DNA from: Clostridiales bacterium
GTDB taxonomy: Bacteria > Bacillota > Clostridia > Christensenellales > Aristaeellaceae
Assembly (NCBI GenBank): GCA_015056315.1
Contig: SVGN01000004.1
Location: 54,170 to 118,169, forward strand
Direction: 5' to 3'
Length of the DNA stretch: 64,000 nt
Numbering within the stretch: the first letter of the stretch is position 1; each line of letters begins with the position of its first letter. This document shows, piece after piece, positions 27,348-35,818 of this stretch. Below the pieces are notes generated by a model that did no database searches, had not been told where the DNA came from, and saw nothing but the letters and a program-made list of their open reading frames with translations. The translations under genes and the position numbers were made by a program.

Positions 27348-28139
27348 ATGTCTTTCTACAGCTACAAGAATGCCAATCCCTGTTCCTGCCCCGGCATCAT
27401 CTCCGGCAGCGCGCTGGATGGTCTCCAGGAAAAGGTGTGCGTACAGGTAAAGCGCGTCTACGACAGCTGCCTGCAGCAGGAGCAGCTGGATAACAAGGAA
27501 GTAGTCATTACCAGCTACGCCATGGTGGCGGGCAATAACTGCGGCTGCTCCTGCAACTGCGGCGGTGTAAACGATACCGAGACCGTAGCGCCCACCTCGG
27601 CCCCTGTGCCGCCCATCACCTTTGAGAGCTGCCGCTCCACCACCACCGAAGGCACCATCCGCAACCTGACGGTGGAGCGCCTGTGCGATCGTCCCTGCTT
27701 TGCCCGTGTACGCTGTAAGGTGGATGTGCCCATCGACATTCTCTTCGTAGACAGCCGCTGCGTGGAATACATCGGCAAGGGCGTTATCACCATCGATCGT
27801 GATGTACTGCTCTCTGTGCCCGATGAATCCATCGTGCCCTACTGCCTGGAGAGCATGGTGAGCGCCATCTGCGTAGCAGGTACCTACGAGGGCAACAATA
27901 CCTTCAACCTGACGGTGTGCGTTACCGTTATTCTCAAGGTGCTGGCAACCGTGGAGATCCTGGTGCCCTCTTACGGCTTCTGCTCCATCCCGCCCTGCGA
28001 GGAATTCGCCGAGAACGTATGCGACGAATTTTTCTCCCTGCCCTTGTTCCCTCCTGCATCGCTGTGCAACAACGATGAGGTGAGCATCAGCAACGCAGCC
28101 TGTAACACCGGCTCCTGCGGCTGTGGTTGCCGCAGGTAA
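27348..28139 (+). CDS. Cysteine-rich protein, probable spore coat component (SPOCS/DUF3794-like)
   Basis: 263 residues, no signal peptide, with Cys distributed throughout and dense clusters near residues 63-70 (CGCSCNCGG) and at the C-terminus (CGCGCRR). The middle part (VPIDILFVDSRCVEYIGKGVITIDRDVLL and LTVCVTVILKVLATVEILVPSYGFC) has alternating hydrophobic strands like the SPOCS domain of spore proteins. Disulfide or metal cross-linking in a coat or exosporium layer is the likely job, inferred from composition. The ATG at 27348 has AAGGAGG 9 nt upstream. No sigma-A promoter is obvious in the 115-nt gap before it, consistent with a sporulation sigma factor. Confidence 0.7.
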   Translation: MSFYSYKNANPCSCPGIISGSALDGLQEKVCVQVKRVYDSCLQQEQLDNKEVVITSYAMVAGNNCGCSCNCGGVNDTETVAPTSAPVPPITFESCRSTTTEGTIRNLTVERLCDRPCFARVRCKVDVPIDILFVDSRCVEYIGKGVITIDRDVLLSVPDESIVPYCLESMVSAICVAGTYEGNNTFNLTVCVTVILKVLATVEILVPSYGFCSIPPCEEFAENVCDEFFSLPLFPPASLCNNDEVSISNAACNTGSCGCGCRR

Positions 28140-28180
28140 GAGAATACCGTGCATACCTCTGAGTAAGCGCTATACGACCG

Positions 28181-28204
28181 GCGGCTCTGCTGTTGCAGAG
28201 CCGC
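28181..28204 (+). terminator. Stem-loop after the cysteine-rich gene
   Basis: GCGGCTCTGC and GCAGAGCCGC form a perfect 10-bp stem with a TGTT loop. The T-rich tail is interrupted, so termination efficiency is uncertain. Confidence 0.65.
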
Positions 28205-28381
28205 TATTCTGCATTCGGGTATTTTTGAATATCTATCCACTCGCACTTTTTGCGAAAAAGTACGAAATTTACATGCCATCTGCCCTTTTGGGTATGCAAC
28301 AGAGCAGGAATATGGTATACTTTATATTGTATGTGCACTTCTGTGCTGTACCGATCCAAAACAACGAAAGGAGGTTCATGT

Positions 28382-31300
28382 ATGCAGTATCAAGTGCCTC
28401 AGCAGCCGCAGGCCAGACCGCGCCCCACCGAGAGCTACAAGCCCAAAAAGCGCCGCAATCGTGCATTGTCTGTTATCCCACTGCTGTTGCTGTTTCTTGC
28501 ACTGCTCGTGATCATGTACCTGATCTTCCCCAAGGAGGCAGGTCGCCACATTGGTTCCTCCAAATATACGGGTCTGGTCATCAGTGAGGCCATGAGCGCC
28601 AACGCTACCGCTGTGCCCGACGAGAACGGCGAGTTTTACGACTGGCTGGAGATCTACAACGGTACCGGCGAAGATCTGGATATGGATGGCGTTATGCTCA
28701 CCAACCGCAACGACCGCATCACCTTCTATTTCCCCAGCTACCTGCTCAAGGCGGGGGAGCGGGTGATCGTCTACGCATCCGACAGCTATCAGCTGGATCC
28801 AACCCGCCCGTTCCACGGCAAGTTCAAGCTGTCCTCTGCCGGATCGCATGTGTACATGTACGACCCCGACATGTACCTGATCGACGAGATGATCATCCCC
28901 ACCATGACGGCCGATAACAGCTACATCCTCACCGGCGTCGATTCCAACGGTCAGCATGTGTACGACACCACCTCTTACTACAGCCCCGGGTATGCCAATA
29001 CCCACGAGGGCTTCTTGGCATACCGCTCCGCTAACGTTACCGAGGGCGGTACCCTGGTCATCAATGAGGTGTGCCCCGACCCCAGGATCGGCATCCCCGA
29101 TCAGGATGGCGAGATCGTAGACTGGCTGGAGCTTCGCAACAACAGCGACCGGGATATCTATCTTGGCAACTACTACCTGAGCGATAAGGAGAACAAGCCC
29201 CTCAAGTGGCGTTTCCCCGAAAGCGCCTATATTCCCGCAGGCGGCTATTATCTTGTCTATTGCAGCGGCAAGGATCTGATGCAGCAGAACGGCATTCCTC
29301 ACACCAACTTCTCCATCAGCGCCGAAATGGAAACGCTTGTGCTCAGCGATACCTATGGCCGCATGGTAGACCGTTTCACCATCGAGAACGTGCCGGAGGA
29401 TTTCTCTGTAGGCCGTACCGATTCCGGTGAAATGGTGCTTTTCCAGCTCACCACCCCCGGCAACAGCAACAACAGCCTTGGCCAGGCCAGGGCCGATGAG
29501 CTGTTCCGTGCCTACAACTACACCGGCGTTATCATTACCGAAGTGCTGGCCTCCAACGATGTGATCGCCATCGGCGAGGCTGCTGCACTTACCGATTATG
29601 TAGAGCTTTACAACTCCGGGAGCCAGACCGTAGACCTGAGCGGCTACGGTCTGAGCGACTCCCTCAAGCGCCCCCGCCGCTGGCAGTTTCCCGAGGGCGC
29701 TACCATCGAGCCCGGCCAGTTTCTTGTCGTGCATCTGGATGCCCAGGCCGAGCTGACCACCACCACCGAGTTCCATACCAATTTCAGCCTGAGCCGCAAC
29801 GGCGGCGAGACCATGTCCTTCTGCGACCCCACAGGCCGTGTGCTGGATCGTTTGCCCCTTTCCATGATCCCCACCGACCACAGCTTTGGCCGTACCCTCG
29901 GCTATAATGAGTTTTACTACTACAACGCTCCTACCCCCGGTGCGCCCAACGGCACCGGCTACTATGGCTATGTAAGCACTCCGTCGTTTTCCATTCCCGG
30001 CGGCGAATATAAAGGCTCTGTACAGGTAACCATCAACGTTCCCGATTACATGCAGGTCTACTACACCACAGACGGCTCCACACCCACTCAGGAGAACGGA
30101 GCCCTCTACACGCCCGGCTCCGTTTTCAACCTTTCTCATGTTACCGTGCTCAGGGCACGGGCGTACGATCCCTCCGGTCGCTTGCAGCCCAGCGAAGTGA
30201 TCACCCAATCGTACATGATGAATCTGTACCACTCCTTCCCGGTGGTCAGCCTGGTGGCAGATCCGGACAAGCTCTGGAACCCGGTGACCGGTATGCTGGT
30301 GACCGGCGGCGAACTGATCAAAGAAAAGATCCCCTTTGTAAAGCTGGATGGCTCCGACCCCAACTACCGCACCATCGGTAAAGAACCAAGCGAGGGCCAT
30401 GTGGAGATCTACGAGAAGGATGGCACCCAGCTGGTGAGCCAGGCGGTGGATTTCAGCCTACAGGGCCAGTACAGCCTGGATATGCCGCAGAAATCTTTCA
30501 AGATCCGCGCCAAAGCAAAGTATGGCAACAAATACTTCGAAGCAGCCCTCTTTGAGGACAGGCCCTTTACCCAGTACAAGAGCTTCGTGCTCCGTATCTC
30601 CGGTAACGACAGTGCATGGACGCGCCTGATCGACGGCTTCCAGAGCCACCTGATCGATTGCTTCAACGAAGCAACCGATACGCCCTCCACGCTCATTTAT
30701 CAGGCATGGAAGCCTGTGGCGGTATATCTCAACGGCGTGTACTGGGGCCACTACAACATGCGCGAACGCGTGGACCGATATTTCGTGGCTCAGCACGAGG
30801 GCCTGTCTCTGGAAGAAGCCGACAATATGGATATCCTTGAGGCCAGTGGCCGCACCGTGGTGTGGGGTTCCAGCAAGGAATACCGCAAGATGATCGAGAA
30901 GATCGAAGACTCTTCGCCCGGCACCAACGAAGAAGACCTGCAGTACATCCTGGATAATATCGATGTAGACAACTACTTCGACTATATGGCCTTTGAAATG
31001 TTCTTCGGCAACTCCGACCCCGGTAACATTCGCTTTTACAAGCTCAAGGAGCCCGGCTCCAAATGGCGCTGGATCATCTACGACCTGGACTACGGCCTCT
31101 TCAGCAGCGGTTTCGACAGCGTTACCAGCTACCTGAAGCCCACCGGCGCCGGCCAGCAGAAGATCAACAACACGCTGATCCGCAAGCTGCTGGAGAACGA
31201 TGAGATGAAGGTCAAGTTCCTTACCCGCCTGGGCGAGATCTACCAGTTCCTTACCACCGAGACCATGACCACCGAGCTGAATAAAATGGTGGCTATCCTG

Positions 31301-31573
31301 GAGCCGGAAATGCCTCTTCACTTTGCCCGCTGGGCAGAGGAGACCGATAAGGCCATTACCTACGATAACCCCTCTACTCCCGAAGGCGCTCTCCGGTACT
31401 GGAACACCCGTCTCAACCGTCTGCGCAACACCCTCAAGAAACGTCCCACCTATTTCTACGAAATGGTGCAGGAGCGCCTTGAACTGAGCAACGACCAGAT
31501 GCTGCTCTTCTTCGGGCCCAAGCCCGAGCTGCCCGAGGATGCCGAGTACACCGAGGGCAAGAAGTGGAGCTAA
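28382..31573 (+). CDS. CotH-kinase family membrane protein with lamin-tail domains
   Basis: 1063 residues. A short basic cytoplasmic N-terminus is followed by one membrane anchor (about 30-49). Outside: three lamin-tail-like domains (about 62-190, 220-345, 380-505; each with a DWLE(I/L)YN or DYVELYN strand), a chitobiase C-terminal-like domain (about 534-615, YYTTDGSTPT), and a CotH kinase domain (about 620-930) with SFKIRAKAKYG, LRISGNDSAWTRLIDGFQ, NMRERVDRYFV and the catalytic-site WIIYDLDYG. CotH kinases phosphorylate proteins in spore coats. The ATG at 28382 has AAAGGAGG 9 nt upstream. It is 66 nt ahead of the DUF4956 gene and forms a conserved trio with it and the VTC gene. Confidence 0.92.
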   Translation: MQYQVPQQPQARPRPTESYKPKKRRNRALSVIPLLLLFLALLVIMYLIFPKEAGRHIGSSKYTGLVISEAMSANATAVPDENGEFYDWLEIYNGTGEDLDMDGVMLTNRNDRITFYFPSYLLKAGERVIVYASDSYQLDPTRPFHGKFKLSSAGSHVYMYDPDMYLIDEMIIPTMTADNSYILTGVDSNGQHVYDTTSYYSPGYANTHEGFLAYRSANVTEGGTLVINEVCPDPRIGIPDQDGEIVDWLELRNNSDRDIYLGNYYLSDKENKPLKWRFPESAYIPAGGYYLVYCSGKDLMQQNGIPHTNFSISAEMETLVLSDTYGRMVDRFTIENVPEDFSVGRTDSGEMVLFQLTTPGNSNNSLGQARADELFRAYNYTGVIITEVLASNDVIAIGEAAALTDYVELYNSGSQTVDLSGYGLSDSLKRPRRWQFPEGATIEPGQFLVVHLDAQAELTTTTEFHTNFSLSRNGGETMSFCDPTGRVLDRLPLSMIPTDHSFGRTLGYNEFYYYNAPTPGAPNGTGYYGYVSTPSFSIPGGEYKGSVQVTINVPDYMQVYYTTDGSTPTQENGALYTPGSVFNLSHVTVLRARAYDPSGRLQPSEVITQSYMMNLYHSFPVVSLVADPDKLWNPVTGMLVTGGELIKEKIPFVKLDGSDPNYRTIGKEPSEGHVEIYEKDGTQLVSQAVDFSLQGQYSLDMPQKSFKIRAKAKYGNKYFEAALFEDRPFTQYKSFVLRISGNDSAWTRLIDGFQSHLIDCFNEATDTPSTLIYQAWKPVAVYLNGVYWGHYNMRERVDRYFVAQHEGLSLEEADNMDILEASGRTVVWGSSKEYRKMIEKIEDSSPGTNEEDLQYILDNIDVDNYFDYMAFEMFFGNSDPGNIRFYKLKEPGSKWRWIIYDLDYGLFSSGFDSVTSYLKPTGAGQQKINNTLIRKLLENDEMKVKFLTRLGEIYQFLTTETMTTELNKMVAILEPEMPLHFARWAEETDKAITYDNPSTPEGALRYWNTRLNRLRNTLKKRPTYFYEMVQERLELSNDQMLLFFGPKPELPEDAEYTEGKKWS

Positions 31574-31639
31574 GGTTGACAAAACCATTCTCATCAATTA
31601 CTATGCAAAAAGCAACACCACAAAGGAGGAGCTGACCAT

Positions 31640-32341
31640 ATGCTTACCACCTCTCTGCTCACCACCACCGCCATTACCAGCACGGCGCTCAATACCACCG
31701 GTCTGGCTGCCCAGTTCAAGTCCATCGTGCCTTCCGACCTGTTCATGGCCCTTGGCCTCGGCTTTCTGATCGGTATCATTATTGCCATCGTTTACCGCAA
31801 GACCTACCGCGGTGTGCTCTACAGCCCCTCCTTTACCATGACGTTGATCATGCTCACCCTCATCACTACCCCTGTGGTCATGTGCATCAAGAATGATATC
31901 GCGCTGTCCATGGGTATGGTGGGTGCGCTGTCCATCGTTCGTTTCCGTACCGCCGTTAAGGATCCTCTGGATACCGCCTACATGTTCTGGGCGCTGACCA
32001 TGGGCATCCTGCTGGGTGCCGGTCTGTACCTGATCGCCGTGATCGTGGTGCTGTGCATCTCTGTGCTGCTGTTTGTGCTCACCTTTGCTAAGCTGACCGC
32101 TCCCAACGCCTACCTGCTGGTGCTGCACTACGATGAGTACTGCGAGGGCGCTATCATGACCGAGCTGCAGCGCTGCGTCAAGAGCCACAAGCTGCGCTCC
32201 AAGACCCTCACCCGCGCCGGTGCCGAGATGACCTACGAAGTGCGCCTCAACGAACGCCATGAGGTGGTCACCCGCATGCTGGATATCGAAGGCGTGCACG
32301 ATGCCACCCTGGTAGCCTGCCAGAGCGAAGTAGGCGCCTGA
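31640..32341 (+). CDS. DUF4956 membrane protein
   Basis: 233 residues. Three or four membrane helices in the N-terminal two thirds (LFMALGLGFLIGIIIAIVY, MTLIMLTLITTPVVMCI, WALTMGILLGAGLYLIAVIVVLCISVLLFVLTF) and the conserved loop SMGMVGALSIVRFRTAVKDPLD between them, which is diagnostic. The C-terminal 75 residues form a cytoplasmic ferredoxin-like domain. The family is repeatedly found beside VTC-domain polyphosphate polymerases and CotH genes; the role is unknown, transport or coupling to polyphosphate being suggestions from context. AAAGGAGG precedes the ATG. Confidence 0.9.
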   Translation: MLTTSLLTTTAITSTALNTTGLAAQFKSIVPSDLFMALGLGFLIGIIIAIVYRKTYRGVLYSPSFTMTLIMLTLITTPVVMCIKNDIALSMGMVGALSIVRFRTAVKDPLDTAYMFWALTMGILLGAGLYLIAVIVVLCISVLLFVLTFAKLTAPNAYLLVLHYDEYCEGAIMTELQRCVKSHKLRSKTLTRAGAEMTYEVRLNERHEVVTRMLDIEGVHDATLVACQSEVGA

Positions 32342-32364
32342 TCAATCGAGAGAAGGACGAACGC

Positions 32365-33068
32365 ATGAGCATTTCTGTACCGCTTCGGCATGAGCTCAAG
32401 TATTTCATCTCGCCGATGGAGTACCAGGTGCTGTCCCGTGTGCTGGATAAGACCCTGCAGCGCGACCCCAACGGCGATGAGAACAACGAGTATCACATCC
32501 GCTCCCTGTACTTTGATACCTTCTTTAACGATGCCCTGATCGATAAGCTGGACGGCGTTAAGAACCGCGATAAGTACCGCATCCGTATCTACAACTATTC
32601 GGATCGCTTCATTCGCATGGAGTGCAAGACCAAGGTAGGCTCCATGATCTCCAAGCGTTCCACCGCCATACCCCGACTCCTGGCAGAACAGCTGATCGCG
32701 GGCGACCCTACCGGCCTGGAGCGCACCCGCAGCGGTCTTTTGCGGATGTATACCGGGAAATGAAGCTGCACCTGCTGCACCCTGTGGTGATCGTGGACTA
32801 TGTACGCGAGGCGTATTTGCACCCGGCTGAAGAGGTTCGCATCACCTTCGATAAGCAGCTGCACACCGGCCTTGGCTCTGTAGATATGTTCAACCCCTAT
32901 GTGCCCACCATTTCGCCCTTTGACCACAATGAGATGATCCTTGAAGTCAAATTCAACCGCTGTTTGCCGCCCTACATCCGTGATCTGCTGTGTACCCATG
33001 TGCACAGTGCGCAAAACAGCGCTATTTCGAAATATGTGTGGTGCAGGCGCTTTGAAAACTTTGAATGA
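32365..33068 (+). pseudogene. VTC-domain polyphosphate polymerase-like protein, frameshifted
   Basis: The VTC fold is complete only across two frames. Frame 1 (from the ATG at 32365) encodes RHELKYFISPMEYQVLSRVL, DEYHIRSLYFDTFF-like and KDKYRIRIYNYSD, with the basic residues that line the tunnel, then runs out at TGA 32761-32763. The -1 frame continues with ADVYREMKLHLLHPVVIVDYVREAYLHP and EVKFN to 33068. One extra T in the TTTT run at 32738-32741 would restore one reading frame of about 235 residues. Either a real deletion, an assembly error, or frameshifting; the site is not a classic slippery heptamer. The 3' half shows no further decay, so the break is recent or artificial. Confidence 0.85.
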
Positions 33069-33078
33069 TGCCTGTATG

Positions 33079-33101
33079 CAGCCGGTCCAAGCGACCGGCT
33101 G
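33079..33101 (+). terminator. Stem-loop after the VTC gene
   Basis: CAGCCGGTC pairs with GACCGGCTG over a 5-nt loop; no clean T run follows, so it is only a candidate. Confidence 0.4.
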
Positions 33102-33180
33102 TTGCCTTATCCGGTCTGCGTGGTATGTGGGTCTTGTTGCCGCATAATAACAGAGCCGTAAACGAAGGGTGTGAGAAGCA

Positions 33181-34536
33181 ATGAATAAAGATCTGGAAAT
33201 GGCCAAATGCCTTGCAGAAGCCGTTGCGGAAGCAGGCGGCAAAGCATATTTTGTGGGCGGATATGTGCGGGATCTGCTCATGGGTACTCAGGGTAAGGAT
33301 ATCGATATAGAGGTACACGGCATTGCCCCCGCAGCTTTGGAAGCCATACTGGATACGCTGGGTGAACGAACCATGATGGGCGTCAGCTTTGGCGTATACG
33401 GCCTCAAGCATTATCAGCTGGATATTGCCATGCCAAGAAGCGAGACCAAGACCGGCCGCGGCCATAAAGACTTCACCGTGGATGTGGATCCCTTCCTTGG
33501 CACGCTGAAGGCTGCTCAGCGGCGGGATTTTACTGTGAATGCCCTCATGCAGGATGTGCTCACCGGTGAAGTGATCGATCATTTTGGCGGCATGGAGGAT
33601 ATGAAAAAGAAGGTCATCCGTCATGTGAACGATGCGACCTTCGCAGAAGACCCCCTTCGTGTGCTCCGGGGCGCACAGTTCGCTGCCCGATTCAGGTTCT
33701 CCATTGCCCCCGAGACGGTAGACCTCTGTCGTGAAATGGATCTTTCCACCCTCGCAGGGGAGCGGATCATGGAGGAATTAAACAAGGCGCTGCTGAAAGC
33801 CGATGCTCCCTCTGTATTCTTTCACAGCCTGAGAGAGATGGAGCAGCTCAGCTGCTGGTTCCCGGAGGTGAAAGCGCTGATCGGCGTTGAGCAGGAGCCC
33901 CGCTACCACCCGGAGGGAGATGTATACACCCACACCATGCTTGTACTGGATGAGGCCGCTCAACTGAGAGCGCAGGCAGCCAATCCCCGCGGGCTGATGC
34001 TGTCTGCGCTCTGTCACGACTTTGGCAAGCCTGCCACCACCAAGGAGATCGATGGGCGCATCCGTTCTTTCGGGCACGAAGAGGTGGGAGCCCAGCTGTG
34101 TACCGCATTCATTGGGCGCATGAACAACGAAGTACGGCTGATGAAGTACGTAGAAAACATGGTGCGACTCCACATGCGCCCCAATTCGCTGGTGGCGATG
34201 GGCTCCGGCAAAAAGGCCTATATGCGCCTGATGGATGAAGCCCTTGAGCCATCCGATCTGCTTCTTCTTTCCAAGGCAGACCATCTGGGCAGCGGCAACA
34301 GCGGCGACTATACTACCATAGAAGAGCGGCTCAGGAGCATGCTGGAGGCCTATCGGGCGCTGATGGCTCAGCCTCAGGTACGGGGCGACGATCTTGTGAA
34401 GGCCGGTATGAAGCCGGGCAAAATGATGGGCGCAGCCGTTGCTTATGCCCATAAGCTGCACCTGAGCGGTGTTGAGCACCATACCGCACTGCTCCAGACC
34501 CTTGCCTGGGTAAAGGAGCAGGAGAGAAAAGCATAA
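33181..34536 (+). CDS. cca: CCA-adding tRNA nucleotidyltransferase with HD domain
   Basis: 451 residues. Adds or repairs the CCA end of tRNAs. Class II nucleotidyltransferase head: YFVGGYVRDLLMG, then KDIDIEVHG with the metal-binding DxD, RRDFTVNAL, and the neck motif EDPLRVLRGAQFAARF. A C-terminal HD phosphohydrolase domain (about 230-350) has HTMLVLDEAA and ALCHDFGKP, so phosphatase or phosphodiesterase activity may accompany it. GAAGGGTG precedes the ATG. A terminator follows at 34568. Confidence 0.95.
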   Translation: MNKDLEMAKCLAEAVAEAGGKAYFVGGYVRDLLMGTQGKDIDIEVHGIAPAALEAILDTLGERTMMGVSFGVYGLKHYQLDIAMPRSETKTGRGHKDFTVDVDPFLGTLKAAQRRDFTVNALMQDVLTGEVIDHFGGMEDMKKKVIRHVNDATFAEDPLRVLRGAQFAARFRFSIAPETVDLCREMDLSTLAGERIMEELNKALLKADAPSVFFHSLREMEQLSCWFPEVKALIGVEQEPRYHPEGDVYTHTMLVLDEAAQLRAQAANPRGLMLSALCHDFGKPATTKEIDGRIRSFGHEEVGAQLCTAFIGRMNNEVRLMKYVENMVRLHMRPNSLVAMGSGKKAYMRLMDEALEPSDLLLLSKADHLGSGNSGDYTTIEERLRSMLEAYRALMAQPQVRGDDLVKAGMKPGKMMGAAVAYAHKLHLSGVEHHTALLQTLAWVKEQERKA

Positions 34537-34567
34537 CAGACACAGCCAAATACATCACAATGAACCG

Positions 34568-34596
34568 GACTTGCACTGCTGCTGCAAGTCTTTTTT
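34568..34596 (+). terminator. Terminator after cca
   Basis: GACTTGCA and TGCAAGTC form a perfect 8-bp stem followed by TTTTTT. Confidence 0.85.
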
Positions 34597-34760
34597 GACC
34601 GGTATATATGCCAGTGAAAACGGGGCGTTCGATCGTCTGCTGTAAAAAGATCATATCCGAATGCCATATGGTCGAAAACTGCAAGACAGCTCCTGTTCGT
34701 ATCCGTTATGATGTCTGTAGAGCCCCGCGATACAGCAAAAGCATAAAGAGGTGCGAGCAT

Positions 34761-35753
34761 ATGCATGATCTGAGAGAGTTCATTGCCGAAGTTCGGCGCA
34801 TCGTAGACCGGCACTTCCTTGGTAAAACCGGCGAATACAGCCGTTGGATCACCCAGGATGCCAAGAGCAGCCGGGATCTTGGCTGCACGCCCTACGGCAG
34901 TGCCAATGCAGTCAATATTCTCTATACCATCGGGCAGCTGCCGGATTCTTTTGAGGAGAAGGAAGCCTTTGCGAAGGTGCTGCAGGGCTTTCAGGACCCA
35001 ACGACAGGGCTTTTTGCAAACCCCGGCAACTATGAGACCCACACAACAGCATTTGTGGCGGGTGCGCTGTATTTGCTGGGTGCAAAGCCGCTGTACCGTG
35101 CAGAGGTCTTTCGCAAATACGAGAGCAAAGAAGCCCTGTTCCGCCTGCTGGACGAGATCGATTGGGCCAAGGAGCCTTGGCTCGGCTCTCACATCGGCGC
35201 AGGCATCTATGCCTCCATGCTCCTGACAGATACCGCCGGAGATGAATGGGAGGATCTGTACTTCGAGTGGCTTGCTGACAACGCAGACCCCGCAACCGGC
35301 CTGTGGTGCAAGGGAGCTTTGGAGGGCGCGCCCCGTTTCCACTACCTTGCGGCCACCTTTCACTATGTGTTCAACCATGAGCATGCACGGCGTGCCCTGC
35401 CGTACCCCAAAGCCTTGCTGGATACCTGCATAGCGGCATATCGCAATGGCGATTGCATCGATTTCGCCAGAGAATTCGGCTGGCCGGATATTGATTTTGC
35501 TTATTTATTGGCAAGGGTGCAGCGCCGTGCCGGTGCAAGGTACGACGAGGTGCAGCAGATCCTCCGGGAGATCGCAGACGGGCTCATTGCACAGCTTTTG
35601 AAGCTGGATCCTGAAGCCGATGAACGCCTCAACGATCTGAACACCCTCTTTGCTGTGGTCTGTGCGTTGGCCGTACTGCAGGAAGCCTTGCCCGGATATA
35701 TCAGAACCTCCAAGCCCCTGAAGCTGGTGCTGGATGTTCGCCCCTTCCTGTAA
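34761..35753 (+). CDS. Protein with repeated helical (alpha/alpha-toroid-like) motifs, function unknown
   Basis: 330 residues, soluble, no signal peptide. Segments such as PTTGLFANPGNYETHTTAFVAGALYLLG and DPATGLWCKGALEGAPRFHYLAATFHYVF repeat a pattern DP.TGL(F/W)..........(H/T)..A...(A/Y), which resembles the QW-type repeats of prenyltransferase/squalene-cyclase toroids. No DXDD or other cyclase motif is visible. The ATG at 34761 has GAGGTG upstream; longer in-frame starts lack ribosome sites. Stands alone between two terminators. The 224 bp upstream show no clear promoter. It may act on a carbohydrate or lipid; that is a guess. Confidence 0.65.
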   Translation: MHDLREFIAEVRRIVDRHFLGKTGEYSRWITQDAKSSRDLGCTPYGSANAVNILYTIGQLPDSFEEKEAFAKVLQGFQDPTTGLFANPGNYETHTTAFVAGALYLLGAKPLYRAEVFRKYESKEALFRLLDEIDWAKEPWLGSHIGAGIYASMLLTDTAGDEWEDLYFEWLADNADPATGLWCKGALEGAPRFHYLAATFHYVFNHEHARRALPYPKALLDTCIAAYRNGDCIDFAREFGWPDIDFAYLLARVQRRAGARYDEVQQILREIADGLIAQLLKLDPEADERLNDLNTLFAVVCALAVLQEALPGYIRTSKPLKLVLDVRPFL

Positions 35754-35756
35754 AGA

Positions 35757-35798
35757 AAACAGCCTGCAAGCGTGTAAAGGAACGCTTGCAGGCTGTTT
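35757..35798. terminator. Bidirectional terminator
   Basis: AAACAGCCTGCAAGCGT pairs perfectly over 17 bp with ACGCTTGCAGGCTGTTT around an 8-nt loop, between convergent genes. Confidence 0.92.
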
Positions 35799-35818
35799 CT
35801 GTATGCAGAGTTGTATGC

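Noticed and set aside
32738..32741. Programmed -1 frameshift in the VTC gene
   Set aside because: The site is not a canonical slippery heptamer and I saw no clear downstream stem; a single-base loss is simpler.
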